Shown one piece after another: positions 8,036 to 15,277 of a stretch of 16,635 nt of DNA. Positions within the stretch are counted from its first letter, which is position 1, and each line of letters begins with the position of its first letter. Source of the stretch: CAZYVA01 sp964650695 (GTDB lineage: Bacteria; Bacillota; Clostridia; Lachnospirales; Lachnospiraceae). The notes under the pieces were generated by a model. That model was given only the letters and a program-made list of their open reading frames with translations. It did no database searches and was not told where the DNA came from. The translations under genes were made by a program, and so were the position numbers. The stretch is from NCBI GenBank assembly GCA_964650695.1, contig CAZYVA010000037.1:1-16635 (forward strand), in the 5' to 3' direction.

Positions 8036-8854
8036 ATGGAAGAAGGCAGTTTGATCGGGAAGATACGGCGGGTCTTTCAGGATGAAGGCGAGATGGACGA
8101 GGATCTAAAGCAGGAGGCAGCGAAATTGATCCGGAATATTTTCCGCTACATGGATAAAGACGCAAAGGATATCATGACGCACCGGAAAAATATTGTCGGG
8201 ATCGAATGCGGCAAGACGCTGGAGGATGCTTTGAAATTTATGCTGACTCAGAATTACTCCCGTTTTCCGATTTACAGGGAAGACATCGATGAAGTGATCG
8301 GCTTCCTGCATTTGCGGGACGCGGTTGCCTGTTACCTGGACAGGGAAAAACGGGCGGTCCCGATTGAAAAACTGGACAGCTACATAAGGCAGTTTTATGT
8401 AGTACCGGAGACAAAGAGCATTGATACGCTGTTCCGGGAGATGCAGGATTCCCAGAACCATGCGGTCCTGGTGCTGGATGAGTATGGACAGACAAGCGGG
8501 CTTGTCACGATGGAGGATATCCTTGAGGAACTGGTGGGGAATATCCTGGATGAACATGATGTAGAAAAAAAGAATATTACGAGGCTGTCTTCCGGCAGTT
8601 ATCTTGTCTACGGGCTGACGGACCTGGAAGAGTTGGAAGAGATCCTCCCTATCCGTTTTGAGAAGGATGAATATGAGACATTGAATGGCTTCATCATCGC
8701 GCATCTTGACCGGATCCCAGGGGAGGACGAGCGTTGCTCCGTCGAGTATGGCGGATACCGTTTTACGGTGCTTGAGGTCGATGACAATACGGTACAGAGC
8801 GTGCGGATCGAGAAGCTTGCGCAAGGGACCGGCGACGGCGGCGTAGCGTCATAG
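8036..8854 (+). CDS. CBS-pair protein with CorC/HlyC C-terminal domain
   Basis: 272 residues. An N-terminal acidic helix (about 15-40) leads into two CBS domains (about 45-105 and 115-172) and the CorC_HlyC transporter-associated domain (about 185-262, including GYRFTVLEVDDN). CBS pairs usually bind adenosyl ligands, often with Mg; in this family they are linked to Mg or Co efflux. The membrane DUF21 domain found in most gram-positive relatives is missing and there is no hydrophobic segment, so the protein should be cytosolic, like E. coli CorC. The name haemolysin often attached to this family is not supported by anything visible here. The ribosome binding site is weak (TAAGGG, 11 bases before the ATG). 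A GC-rich inverted repeat, CGGCGGC with GCCGCCG, spans the stop codon (8836-8860). The tandem repeat array begins 11 bases after the stop. Confidence 0.85.
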   Translation: MEEGSLIGKIRRVFQDEGEMDEDLKQEAAKLIRNIFRYMDKDAKDIMTHRKNIVGIECGKTLEDALKFMLTQNYSRFPIYREDIDEVIGFLHLRDAVACYLDREKRAVPIEKLDSYIRQFYVVPETKSIDTLFREMQDSQNHAVLVLDEYGQTSGLVTMEDILEELVGNILDEHDVEKKNITRLSSGSYLVYGLTDLEELEEILPIRFEKDEYETLNGFIIAHLDRIPGEDERCSVEYGGYRFTVLEVDDNTVQSVRIEKLAQGTGDGGVAS

Positions 8855-8865
8855 CCGCCGGAAGC

Positions 8866-8981
8866 CAGGAAACTCCGCGTCACTAAGCTTTCTCGCTCCC
8901 TACGGTCGCGATAAAGCAAGTTTCATAGTAAACCCCATGCCACATTGTGGATGTACCACGGAAAACTGGGGGTTTACAATC
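8866..8981. repeat. Repeat copy 1, with 44-base internal deletion
   Basis: This copy runs 115 bases to the next unit start instead of 159. The missing 44 bases lie exactly between two ACTAAGCT direct repeats found in the full unit, leaving one ACTAAGCT. The deletion removes the 3' arm of the first hairpin of the unit. Confidence 0.85.
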
Positions 8982-9116
8982 AGGAAACTCCGCGTCACTA
9001 AGCTCGGAAATACCTCGCTAAGTGCTGCGGAGTACATTCAACTAAGCTTTCTCGCTCCTTGCGGTCGCGATAAAGCAAGTTTCATAGTAAACCCCATGCC
9101 ACATTGTGGATGTACC
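8982..9116. repeat. Repeat copy 2, cut by the assembly gap
   Basis: Carries the full 110-base element and the first part of the linker up to GGATGTACC, where the N run begins. It differs from copy 4 at CTGCGG and at CCTTGCGG in the second hairpin loop. Confidence 0.88.
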
Positions 9117-9216
9117 NNNNNNNNNNNNNNNNNNNNNNNNNNNNNNNNNNNNNNNNNNNNNNNNNNNNNNNNNNNNNNNNNNNNNNNNNNNNNNNNNNNN
9201 NNNNNNNNNNNNNNNN
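9117..9216. other. Assembly gap of 100 N
   Basis: Exactly 100 N. The flanks are in the same repeat register: joined directly they would lack 16 bases of linker, so the true gap should be 16 bases or 16 plus a multiple of 159. 100 fits neither, so it is a placeholder of unknown length and the copy number is unknown. Confidence 0.97.
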
Positions 9217-9383
9217 TTACAATCAGGAAACTCCGCGTCACTAAGCTCGGAAATACCTCGCTAAGTGCCGCCAAGTACATTCAACTAAGCTTTCTCGCTC
9301 CCTACGGTCGCGACAAAGCAAGTTTCATAGTAAACCCCATGCCACATTGTGGATGTACCACGGAAAACTGGGGGTTTACAATC
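9217..9383. repeat. Repeat copy 3
   Basis: Begins after the gap with the last bases of a linker, then a complete 110-base element from 9224 and a complete linker. It reads GCCAAG where copies 2 and 4 have GCGGAG, breaking part of the first hairpin, and CGACAAAG instead of CGATAAAG. Confidence 0.88.
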
Positions 9384-9492
9384 AGGAAACTCCGCGTCAC
9401 TAAGCTCGGAAATACCTCGCTAAGTGCCGCGGAGTACATTCAACTAAGCTTTCTCGCTCCCTACGGTCGCGATAAAGCAAGTTTCATTGTAA
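9384..9492. repeat. Repeat copy 4, element only
   Basis: Last copy, ending AAGTTTCATTGTAA (the others have CATAGTAA). It is followed directly by the yebC ribosome binding site, with no linker. Confidence 0.88.
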
Positions 9493-9507
9493 GGAAAGGG
9501 TGGAGAG

Positions 9508-10257
9508 ATGTCAGGACATTCAAAATTTGCTAATATCAAACATAAAAAGGAAAAAAACGATGCCGCCAAGGGGAAGGTGTTTACGAAAATCGGGAAAGAG
9601 CTTGCCGTTGCGGTCAGGGAGGGCGGAAGCGCGGACCCGGCGAACAACAGCAGGCTCCGCGATGTGATCGCCAAGGCGAAAGCCAACAATATGCCGAACG
9701 ACACGATTGAGCGGAACATCCGGAAAGCGGCGGGGGAAGGAAACGCCTCCAACTATGAGCATATTACATATGAAGGGTATGGCCCGAACGGGACGGCGAT
9801 TATTGTGGAGACTTTGACGGATAACCGCAACCGCACCGCTACCAATGTCCGTCATGCATTTGCGAAGGGTAATGGGAATGTAGGCACGCCGGGATGTGTT
9901 TCTTTTATGTTTGACAAAAAAGGACAGGTGATCGTGGATAAGGAAGAATACGGCGGGGATTCGGATGAGTTGATGATGCTGGCCCTGGATTCTGGCGCGG
10001 ATGATTTTTCCGAAGAGGAGGACAGCTATGAAATCCTTACGCCGCCGGACGGTTTCAGCGAGGCGCGGCAGGCTTTGGAGGATGCGGGGATTCCTATGGC
10101 AGCGGCCGGGGTGACGATGATCCCACAGACATATGTGGAGCTGACGGACGAGAAGGATATAGCCTCTATCCGTAAAACCCTGGATATGCTGGATGATGAC
10201 GATGATGTACAGGATGTGTACCATAACTGGGATGAACAGGCGCTTTCCATGGTATAA
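9508..10257 (+). CDS. yebC: YebC/PmpR/TACO1 family protein
   Basis: 249 residues, the standard length of the YebC family. Long annotated as a DNA-binding regulator; more recent work links the family, including mitochondrial TACO1, to the ribosome and to translation through proline-rich stretches. It begins MSGHSKFANIKHKKEKNDAAKGKVFTK, the family signature, with Phe at residue 7 where Trp is usual. Other marks are NNMPNDTIERNIRKA, YEGYGPNGTAIIVE and TDNRNRTA. The C-terminal third ends in an acidic DDDDDVQDVYHNW segment, common in this family. The ATG at 9508 follows a purine-rich AAGGAAAGGGTGGAGAG that begins where the last repeat ends, so the promoter must lie within or upstream of the repeat array. 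A terminator hairpin follows 11 bases after the stop. Confidence 0.95.
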   Translation: MSGHSKFANIKHKKEKNDAAKGKVFTKIGKELAVAVREGGSADPANNSRLRDVIAKAKANNMPNDTIERNIRKAAGEGNASNYEHITYEGYGPNGTAIIVETLTDNRNRTATNVRHAFAKGNGNVGTPGCVSFMFDKKGQVIVDKEEYGGDSDELMMLALDSGADDFSEEEDSYEILTPPDGFSEARQALEDAGIPMAAAGVTMIPQTYVELTDEKDIASIRKTLDMLDDDDDVQDVYHNWDEQALSMV

Positions 10258-10268
10258 AAGAAGGCGGG

Positions 10269-10302
10269 CATCTCCATACTAACCCTATGGAGGTGTTTTT
10301 TT
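10269..10302 (+). terminator. Intrinsic terminator whose 3' arm is the tepA ribosome binding site
   Basis: CATCTCCATA (10269-10278) pairs with TATGGAGGTG (10286-10295), 10 pairs including one T-G, around a 7-base loop, followed at once by seven T (10296-10302). It ends yebC by structure. The same 3' arm holds GGAGGTG, and the T run is the spacer to the tepA ATG at 10303. Confidence 0.7.
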
Positions 10303-11028
10303 ATGGGAAATCAAAACAATCAACCAAAACAAAACGAGGATCCGGATGCAAAGGAGAAACAGCGCGATGAAGTCAAAGAATTGGGAAGCCTGGATCTATG
10401 CCTGAACCCGAAAAAGCACAGGATCAAGCTTCTGACGATCATTGGGGAGATTGAAGGGCATGAGGCGGTTGCCAGCAACACAAAGGCAACAAAATATGAA
10501 CACTTGCTGCCGCTTTTGGCAGAGGTGGAGGACAGCGAGGAGATTGACGGCCTTTTGATACTGCTCAATACCCTCGGCGGGGATGTGGAGGCCGGGCTTT
10601 CCATCGCGGAAATGATCGCGTCGCTCAGCAAGCCAACGGTGTCTCTTGTACTGGGCGGAAGCCATTCCATTGGGGGACCGCTGGCGGTAGCGGCGGATCA
10701 TTCCTTTATTGTTCCAAGCGGGACCATGATGATCCATCCGGTGCGCTCCAACGGAATGTTTATCGGCGTAACCCAGAGCCTGCGCAATATGATCCGCACG
10801 CAGGACCGCATCACTGGTTTTTTGTCCAAGCATTCCCGGATGACCCAGAACCGGATTGAAGAGCTGATGCTGAACCCAACAGAACTCGTCAAGGACGTGG
10901 GGACGCTTTTGGAGGGGAGGGAAGCGGTAAAGGAAGGACTGATCGATGAAGTGGGCGGCATGTCGGACGCGTTGCAAAAGCTACATGAGATGATTGAAGA
11001 AAGGGTGAAGGCCCGACAAAATATGTAA
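10303..11028 (+). CDS. tepA: ClpP-family serine protease, TepA-type
   Basis: 241 residues, a crotonase-fold ClpP relative; B. subtilis TepA has been described as aiding protein translocation. After a hydrophilic N-terminus of about 40 residues the protease core shows LNTLGGDVEAGLS (substrate-binding glycine motif), GGSHSIGG with S122 at the nucleophile position, and MMIHPVR with H145. The acid is probably the Asp in LVKDVG, which is less certain. The ATG at 10303 is preceded by GGAGGTG plus seven T. Its ribosome binding site sits inside the yebC terminator hairpin, so translation may be reduced on read-through RNA and no other promoter was found. Its place directly before ftsK/spoIIIE matches the arrangement in Bacillus and many Clostridia. 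The stop codon overlaps the -35 box of the ftsK promoter. Confidence 0.9.
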   Translation: MGNQNNQPKQNEDPDAKEKQRDEVKELGSLDLCLNPKKHRIKLLTIIGEIEGHEAVASNTKATKYEHLLPLLAEVEDSEEIDGLLILLNTLGGDVEAGLSIAEMIASLSKPTVSLVLGGSHSIGGPLAVAADHSFIVPSGTMMIHPVRSNGMFIGVTQSLRNMIRTQDRITGFLSKHSRMTQNRIEELMLNPTELVKDVGTLLEGREAVKEGLIDEVGGMSDALQKLHEMIEERVKARQNM

Positions 11029-11056
11029 TGACAGTTTTTTTGAAAAATGCTATAAT
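11028..11056 (+). promoter_or_regulatory. SigA promoter for ftsK
   Basis: ATGACA (11028-11033), a 17-base spacer and a perfect TATAAT (11051-11056) with the extended TGC before it. The -35 starts on the last base of the tepA stop codon. The start of transcription would be near 11063, giving a leader of about 38 bases. Confidence 0.8.
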
Positions 11057-11100
11057 TGTTACGGATCCGCTACAGTTCCTAAGTGATAAGGGGGAGCAAG

Positions 11101-13530
11101 ATGGCTGCAAAGTCAGGGAAAAAAAGAACCGCCGGGTCAAGGCGGAAAACGGGGAAAAAAACCGAAACCACCGGGCAGGCTATGATTGGCGAGGAGATTG
11201 TGATCTGGGGGATGCTGGCAATCTGCATCCTGCTTCTGCTCAGTAATTTCGGCCTCGGAGGCATCTGGGGGAGGGCGCTTTCTGGTGTTTTGAAGTATGT
11301 ATTCGGGCTGGTCGCTTATGTCGTCCCGTTCTTTTTGTTCGGGCTTACCGCGTTCCTGGTTTCCAATAAGGAAAACTGGAAAGCATGGGTGAAAGCTTTG
11401 GCGGTTGTCTGTCTGGCTGTGTTAGCCTGTTCCCTTTCCCAGTTGATCCTGGGGCAGGGGGGATGGCTGGGGAATGCTTTTGTAGAAGCGTTATCACCGG
11501 CGGTTGGGACCGCCGGTACATATGTGGTTGTCCTGGCGGGCATCATCATTTGTATGGTGGCCGTGACCGGAAAGTCCGCATGGAAAGGGGTCACAAACCA
11601 GGGAAGCAGGGCCTGCCGGCGAGTGAAAGAGGATACAAGGCGGCGGAGAGCGCTTGCCAGAGAACGGCGGATGGAAGAGAAAGAGGCCGCAGACAGCAGA
11701 TCTGCGAAGAATCCCACCAAGCGCAGCAGCCACCACGTAGAGGGGGTCTCTTTTGATACGGATCTGGGAAAGGATCCGGCGCCAGGAATGCGGGAACTTT
11801 CCGCCGGAGACACGGACGATACGGATGGATTCCTTTTTGGAACACAGGAAGAAAAGCCAACAGATCCGCAGGATTTTGTGAAAGAGCCGGAAAAAGGAAC
11901 GGAGCCAGGGGATGTACCCCCGTGGATGCCGGAGGCGTTTCCGGAGAAGAAAGAATTGGGGGAAAATAAAAAAGCTGCGGTGGGAAAGGCTCCCAAAGCC
12001 GTGGATACGGATGGGAAGATACAGCCGCAGACGGCGGAAAGCGGAGACAAAGATTACGAACTTCCGCCCCTTACGCTGCTAAAGAAAGCCAAGGGCAGCC
12101 GTGTGGAATCCAACGCGGCCCTCCGGGAGACTGCCTGTAAATTACAGCAGACGCTCCATAATTTCGGGGTGGACGTCACGGTTTCCAACATCAGCCGCGG
12201 ACCGACGGTGACACGTTATGAGCTGCAGCCGGAGATGGGCGTCAAGGTGAGCAGGATTGTTGGCCTGGCAGATGACATTAAGCTGAACCTGGCGGCGGCG
12301 GACATCCGGATTGAAGCCCCGATCCCTGGGAAAGCAGCGGTAGGGATCGAGGTCCCCAACAAGGAGAATACGGCTGTGATGCTGCGGGAACTTCTGGAAA
12401 CAAAGGAGTTCCAGAAAAGCAAATCCAGGCTCTCCTTTGCCGCTGGGAAAGACATCGGCGGCAAGCCCGTTATAGCGGACATCGCAAAAATGCCCCACCT
12501 GTTGATTGCGGGGGCGACCGGTTCCGGGAAATCGGTGTGCATCAATACACTGATCATGAGTATTTTGTACAAAGCAACGCCGGACGAGGTAAAATTGATC
12601 ATGATCGACCCGAAAGTCGTGGAACTGAGCGTTTACAACGGCATCCCGCATCTGATGATCCCGGTGGTGACAGATCCAAGAAAGGCCGCGGGAGCGTTGA
12701 ACTGGGCGGTGGGTGAGATGACCCGCCGCTATCAGGCGTTCGCGGATCACCATGTACGGGATATAAAAAGCTATAATGAGAAGATTATGAAAGAGCCGGA
12801 AATCGATGGCTCCAGGCCCGCCCGGATGCCGCAGATCGTGATTATTGTGGACGAGCTTGCAGACTTGATGATGGTGGCGTCCCATGAGGTCGAGGAAGCG
12901 ATCTGCCGCCTGGCGCAGCTAGCAAGGGCGGCCGGGATCCATCTGGTGATCGCGACCCAGAGGCCGTCGGTGAACGTCATTACAGGGCTGATTAAAGCGA
13001 ACATGCCGTCAAGGATCGCTTTTTCCGTGTCCTCCGGCGTGGACTCCCGCACCATCATTGATATGTATGGCGCGGAGAAGCTTCTTGGAAAAGGAGATAT
13101 GCTGTTTTACCCGGCAGGATACCCGAAGCCGGCAAGGGTGCAGGGCGCGTTCGTCACCGATGAAGAGGTGCAGGCGGTCGTGGATTTCTTAAAGACGAAC
13201 AATGAAGAGGGCGGATACGATGAGGAAATCGTCCAGCAGGTAGATACTGCGGAAATTTCCACGCAGGCCGGCGGCTCTCCCGCACCGGAAGGCGATGGCC
13301 GGGACGCTTATTTCACGGAAGCCGGACGGTTGATCGTTGAAAAGGAAAAAGCGTCTATCGGGATGCTCCAGAGGGCGTTTAAGATTGGGTTTAACCGGGC
13401 GGCGCGGATCATGGAGCAGCTTTGCGAAGCCGGCGTCGTGGGCGGCGAGGAAGGAACGAAGCCGAGGAAGGTGCTGATGTCTGCCGAGGAGTTTGACGCG
13501 ATGAGCAAAGCGGGAGAGAACCTATCATGA
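11101..13530 (+). CDS. ftsK: FtsK/SpoIIIE-type DNA translocase
   Basis: Septum-located ATP-driven motor that moves chromosomal DNA, in vegetative division (FtsK/SftA-like) or into the forespore (SpoIIIE). 809 residues from the ATG at 11101, which has AAGGGGGAG just upstream; a start at 11083 would add six residues without a better site. After a basic N-terminus there are about four membrane segments (roughly residues 25-165), a charged Pro/Glu-rich linker (about 180-320), then the motor: Walker A GATGSGKS at 471-478, Walker B IIVDELAD with D584 and E585. The C-terminal winged-helix gamma domain (about 735-800, including IGMLQRAFKIGFNRAARIME) reads DNA polarity sequences. Membrane segments plus gamma domain fit SpoIIIE well. 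It has its own promoter and overlaps the next gene by four bases. Confidence 0.95.
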   Translation: MAAKSGKKRTAGSRRKTGKKTETTGQAMIGEEIVIWGMLAICILLLLSNFGLGGIWGRALSGVLKYVFGLVAYVVPFFLFGLTAFLVSNKENWKAWVKALAVVCLAVLACSLSQLILGQGGWLGNAFVEALSPAVGTAGTYVVVLAGIIICMVAVTGKSAWKGVTNQGSRACRRVKEDTRRRRALARERRMEEKEAADSRSAKNPTKRSSHHVEGVSFDTDLGKDPAPGMRELSAGDTDDTDGFLFGTQEEKPTDPQDFVKEPEKGTEPGDVPPWMPEAFPEKKELGENKKAAVGKAPKAVDTDGKIQPQTAESGDKDYELPPLTLLKKAKGSRVESNAALRETACKLQQTLHNFGVDVTVSNISRGPTVTRYELQPEMGVKVSRIVGLADDIKLNLAAADIRIEAPIPGKAAVGIEVPNKENTAVMLRELLETKEFQKSKSRLSFAAGKDIGGKPVIADIAKMPHLLIAGATGSGKSVCINTLIMSILYKATPDEVKLIMIDPKVVELSVYNGIPHLMIPVVTDPRKAAGALNWAVGEMTRRYQAFADHHVRDIKSYNEKIMKEPEIDGSRPARMPQIVIIVDELADLMMVASHEVEEAICRLAQLARAAGIHLVIATQRPSVNVITGLIKANMPSRIAFSVSSGVDSRTIIDMYGAEKLLGKGDMLFYPAGYPKPARVQGAFVTDEEVQAVVDFLKTNNEEGGYDEEIVQQVDTAEISTQAGGSPAPEGDGRDAYFTEAGRLIVEKEKASIGMLQRAFKIGFNRAARIMEQLCEAGVVGGEEGTKPRKVLMSAEEFDAMSKAGENLS

Positions 13531-14270
13531 GGCTTCAGAAATTATACAGCGTGGCACGGAAAGCAATCGAAGAATACCAGTTAATTGAGGAAGGCGACCG
13601 TATCGCCGTCGGTGTTTCCGGCGGGAAAGACAGCCTGACGCTTTTATATGCCTTGCATGGGATCCAGCGGTTTTACCCGAAGCGCTTTGACCTTGTAGCG
13701 GTCACGGTGGATCTTGGATACCCTGGATGTGATTTCACGCCGGTCGCGAAGCTGTGTGAAGAAATGGGCGTTCCCTATACGGTTGTGGAAACGGATATCG
13801 CCCATATCTTGTTTGAAAAACGAAAGGAAACCCATCCTTGCTCCCTTTGCGCAAAAATGCGTAAGGGCGCGTTAAACCAGGCTGTGAAAGAGATGGGCTG
13901 CAACAAGGTCGCCTATGCGCACCACAAAGACGATATGATCGAGACGATGCTGCTTTCCCTGATTTTTGAAGGAAGGTTTTACGCTTTTTCGCCCCGTACT
14001 TATCTGGACCGCATGGGGCTGACCGTCATCCGGCCAGCCCTGTTTTTAGAGGAAGCCGATATTATCGGGTTTGCACGCCAGTACCATTTGCCTGTCGTAA
14101 AAAGCCGCTGCCCGGTCGATGGCCTGACAAAGCGCCAGTATGCCAAAGAACTGGTACAACGGCTGAATCAAGAGCATCCTGGTGCGAAAGACCGGATGTT
14201 TACCGCAATTTTGAACGGGAATATAAAAGGATGGCCGAAGCGGACCCCGTCTTTTCAAAAATCAACCTGA
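13527..14270 (+). CDS. TtcA-family tRNA-thiolating PP-loop protein
   Basis: 247 residues, N-type ATP pyrophosphatase of the TtcA/TtuA group. It has the PP-loop SGGKDS (31-36), the pair C105/C108 in PCSLCAKMRKG, the AHHKDDMIETMLLSL motif, and C195 in KSRCPVDG. In TtcA three cysteines hold an iron-sulfur cluster used to put sulfur on C32 of tRNA. The expected substrate is tRNA, but the modified base cannot be read from sequence and Clostridia carry several paralogues. The start overlaps the ftsK stop as ATGA, so it is translationally coupled to ftsK. It converges with the minus-strand gene, with 8 bases between stops and no visible terminator. Confidence 0.88.
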   Translation: MRLQKLYSVARKAIEEYQLIEEGDRIAVGVSGGKDSLTLLYALHGIQRFYPKRFDLVAVTVDLGYPGCDFTPVAKLCEEMGVPYTVVETDIAHILFEKRKETHPCSLCAKMRKGALNQAVKEMGCNKVAYAHHKDDMIETMLLSLIFEGRFYAFSPRTYLDRMGLTVIRPALFLEEADIIGFARQYHLPVVKSRCPVDGLTKRQYAKELVQRLNQEHPGAKDRMFTAILNGNIKGWPKRTPSFQKST

Positions 14271-14278
14271 GACATCCG

Positions 14279-15226
14279 CTATTCCCTGATATAATTCCTA
14301 GTCGTCACGCTGCTGGCTCTCCCTGCGCCATTGATCAGGATGGCTTTAAACAACGTCTCCCCCTCTGGCATATCCACCGGCCCGGTGTAGGGTGTGGAAG
14401 CAGTCGTCGGGTCATCCCCGTTCATCGTATAATAAGCGGTATATCCATCCGGGACCTTGATCTCGATCTGCTCCTCGTCAAAATACTGCCCTGTGGACGG
14501 TGAGACTGCCGGGGCGTCCTCCACCGGGAATTCAATGGTATACTCTTTTTTCGCGATCTGGCTCGGCACGCCGCTCTTGCTGACTGCAATCGCCTTTATC
14601 ACGGTCGTCCCTTCGCCAAGCTGGATGGGCTCTTCATACTTTGTCCCCGATGGGTCGGGGTCGCTTCCGTCCGTTGTATAATAGATTGCCGCTTCGTCCG
14701 TTGCCAGTGAAAGCTGCTGTACGTCATCGTAAACTTCTGAATCCTTCAGGCTGTATTCCGGCATTTCCACCTGATATTCTTCCAGGGCTTCCAGGGTCTT
14801 TTCATCCGTCTGCGCCAAAAGCGCAGGGATCTTCATCGGCTGCTTCTGTTCCAGGTAAAATTGGAAACAGGCCGCATATAGATCCGCGTTTGTGTCTTGT
14901 TTTTCAATCGCGTCTAAAAACACATCTTCCGCGTCCTGCACGCTCCTTGTGGCAAGCATCACCTGCGCCATCCCTTCGTATGCGTCCGGCTTTTCTTCAT
15001 TTTTGGCGGCTGCCAGTTCAAAACAATCCATCGCCTCTGTATAACGGCCTTCCCCCAGGGCTTTCCGGCCTCTTCCTAAGGTTCCTGTGTAGGAAAAATA
15101 ATAAACGGCAAACGCCGCTAACGCAAAGGCCGCTAAAAAAACAAGCAAAGCCAGCAAAAACATCCTGCGTTTCTTTTTCATTTTTTCCAATTGCCTTGCT
15201 TTTCGGCTTCTCCTCCTATGAGACAT
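14279..15226 (-). CDS. Membrane-anchored TPR protein with two chitobiase-C-like domains
   Basis: 315 residues. A very basic N-terminus (RRRSRKARQLEKMKKKRR) precedes one membrane segment at about 21-44, giving a signal anchor with the rest outside the cell. Residues about 51-137 form TPR-like helices (KALGEGRYTEAMDCFELA is one). Then come two repeats of the beta domain found at the C-terminus of chitobiases, marked by YYTTDGSDP (182-190) and YYTMNGDDP (265-273), at about 158-232 and 238-313. No catalytic domain is present, so a scaffold or carbohydrate-binding role is the best guess. The start is preceded by AGGAGGAGG at 8 bases. It lies 51 bases after the recombinase on the same strand, with no terminator seen between, so the two are probably co-transcribed. 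Confidence 0.85.
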   Translation of the reverse strand: MSHRRRSRKARQLEKMKKKRRMFLLALLVFLAAFALAAFAVYYFSYTGTLGRGRKALGEGRYTEAMDCFELAAAKNEEKPDAYEGMAQVMLATRSVQDAEDVFLDAIEKQDTNADLYAACFQFYLEQKQPMKIPALLAQTDEKTLEALEEYQVEMPEYSLKDSEVYDDVQQLSLATDEAAIYYTTDGSDPDPSGTKYEEPIQLGEGTTVIKAIAVSKSGVPSQIAKKEYTIEFPVEDAPAVSPSTGQYFDEEQIEIKVPDGYTAYYTMNGDDPTTASTPYTGPVDMPEGETLFKAILINGAGRASSVTTRNYIRE

Positions 15227-15277
15227 TCATCCGTCCTCCTCCTGGCTTCCAGACAGCGCCCATTGGTTGTGTGTTTG

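Larger units (their letters stand above)
8866..9492. repeat. Tandem array of a 159-base palindromic repeat with an assembly gap
   Basis: At least four copies of a unit starting AGGAAACTCCGCG and, after an intergenic-type spacer, returning to the same start. Copies begin at 8867, 8982, 9225 and 9384; the last two are exactly 159 bases apart. Each unit can be split into a 110-base element that ends AAGTTTCATAGTAA and a 49-base linker containing ACCCCATGCCACATTGTGG. The array starts and ends with the 110-base element. Copies are nearly identical, with only a few substitutions. Several inverted repeats lie inside each unit. The array fills the whole space between the CBS gene and yebC. It is not a CRISPR array: the linkers are the same in every copy. 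Confidence 0.93.

Noticed and set aside
8836..8860. Terminator spanning the stop of the CBS gene
   Set aside because: The seven-pair GC stem is real, but it overlaps the stop codon and no T run follows.
8866..9492. CRISPR array
   Set aside because: The would-be spacers are identical between copies, units are 159 bases and no cas genes are present.
8937..9533. Long open frame through the repeat array, with a repeated 53-residue peptide
   Set aside because: The unit is 159 bases, a multiple of three, so any open frame repeats by itself. There is no ribosome binding site, the frame crosses the N gap, and it runs into yebC in another frame. Nucleotide palindromes explain the sequence better than a protein.
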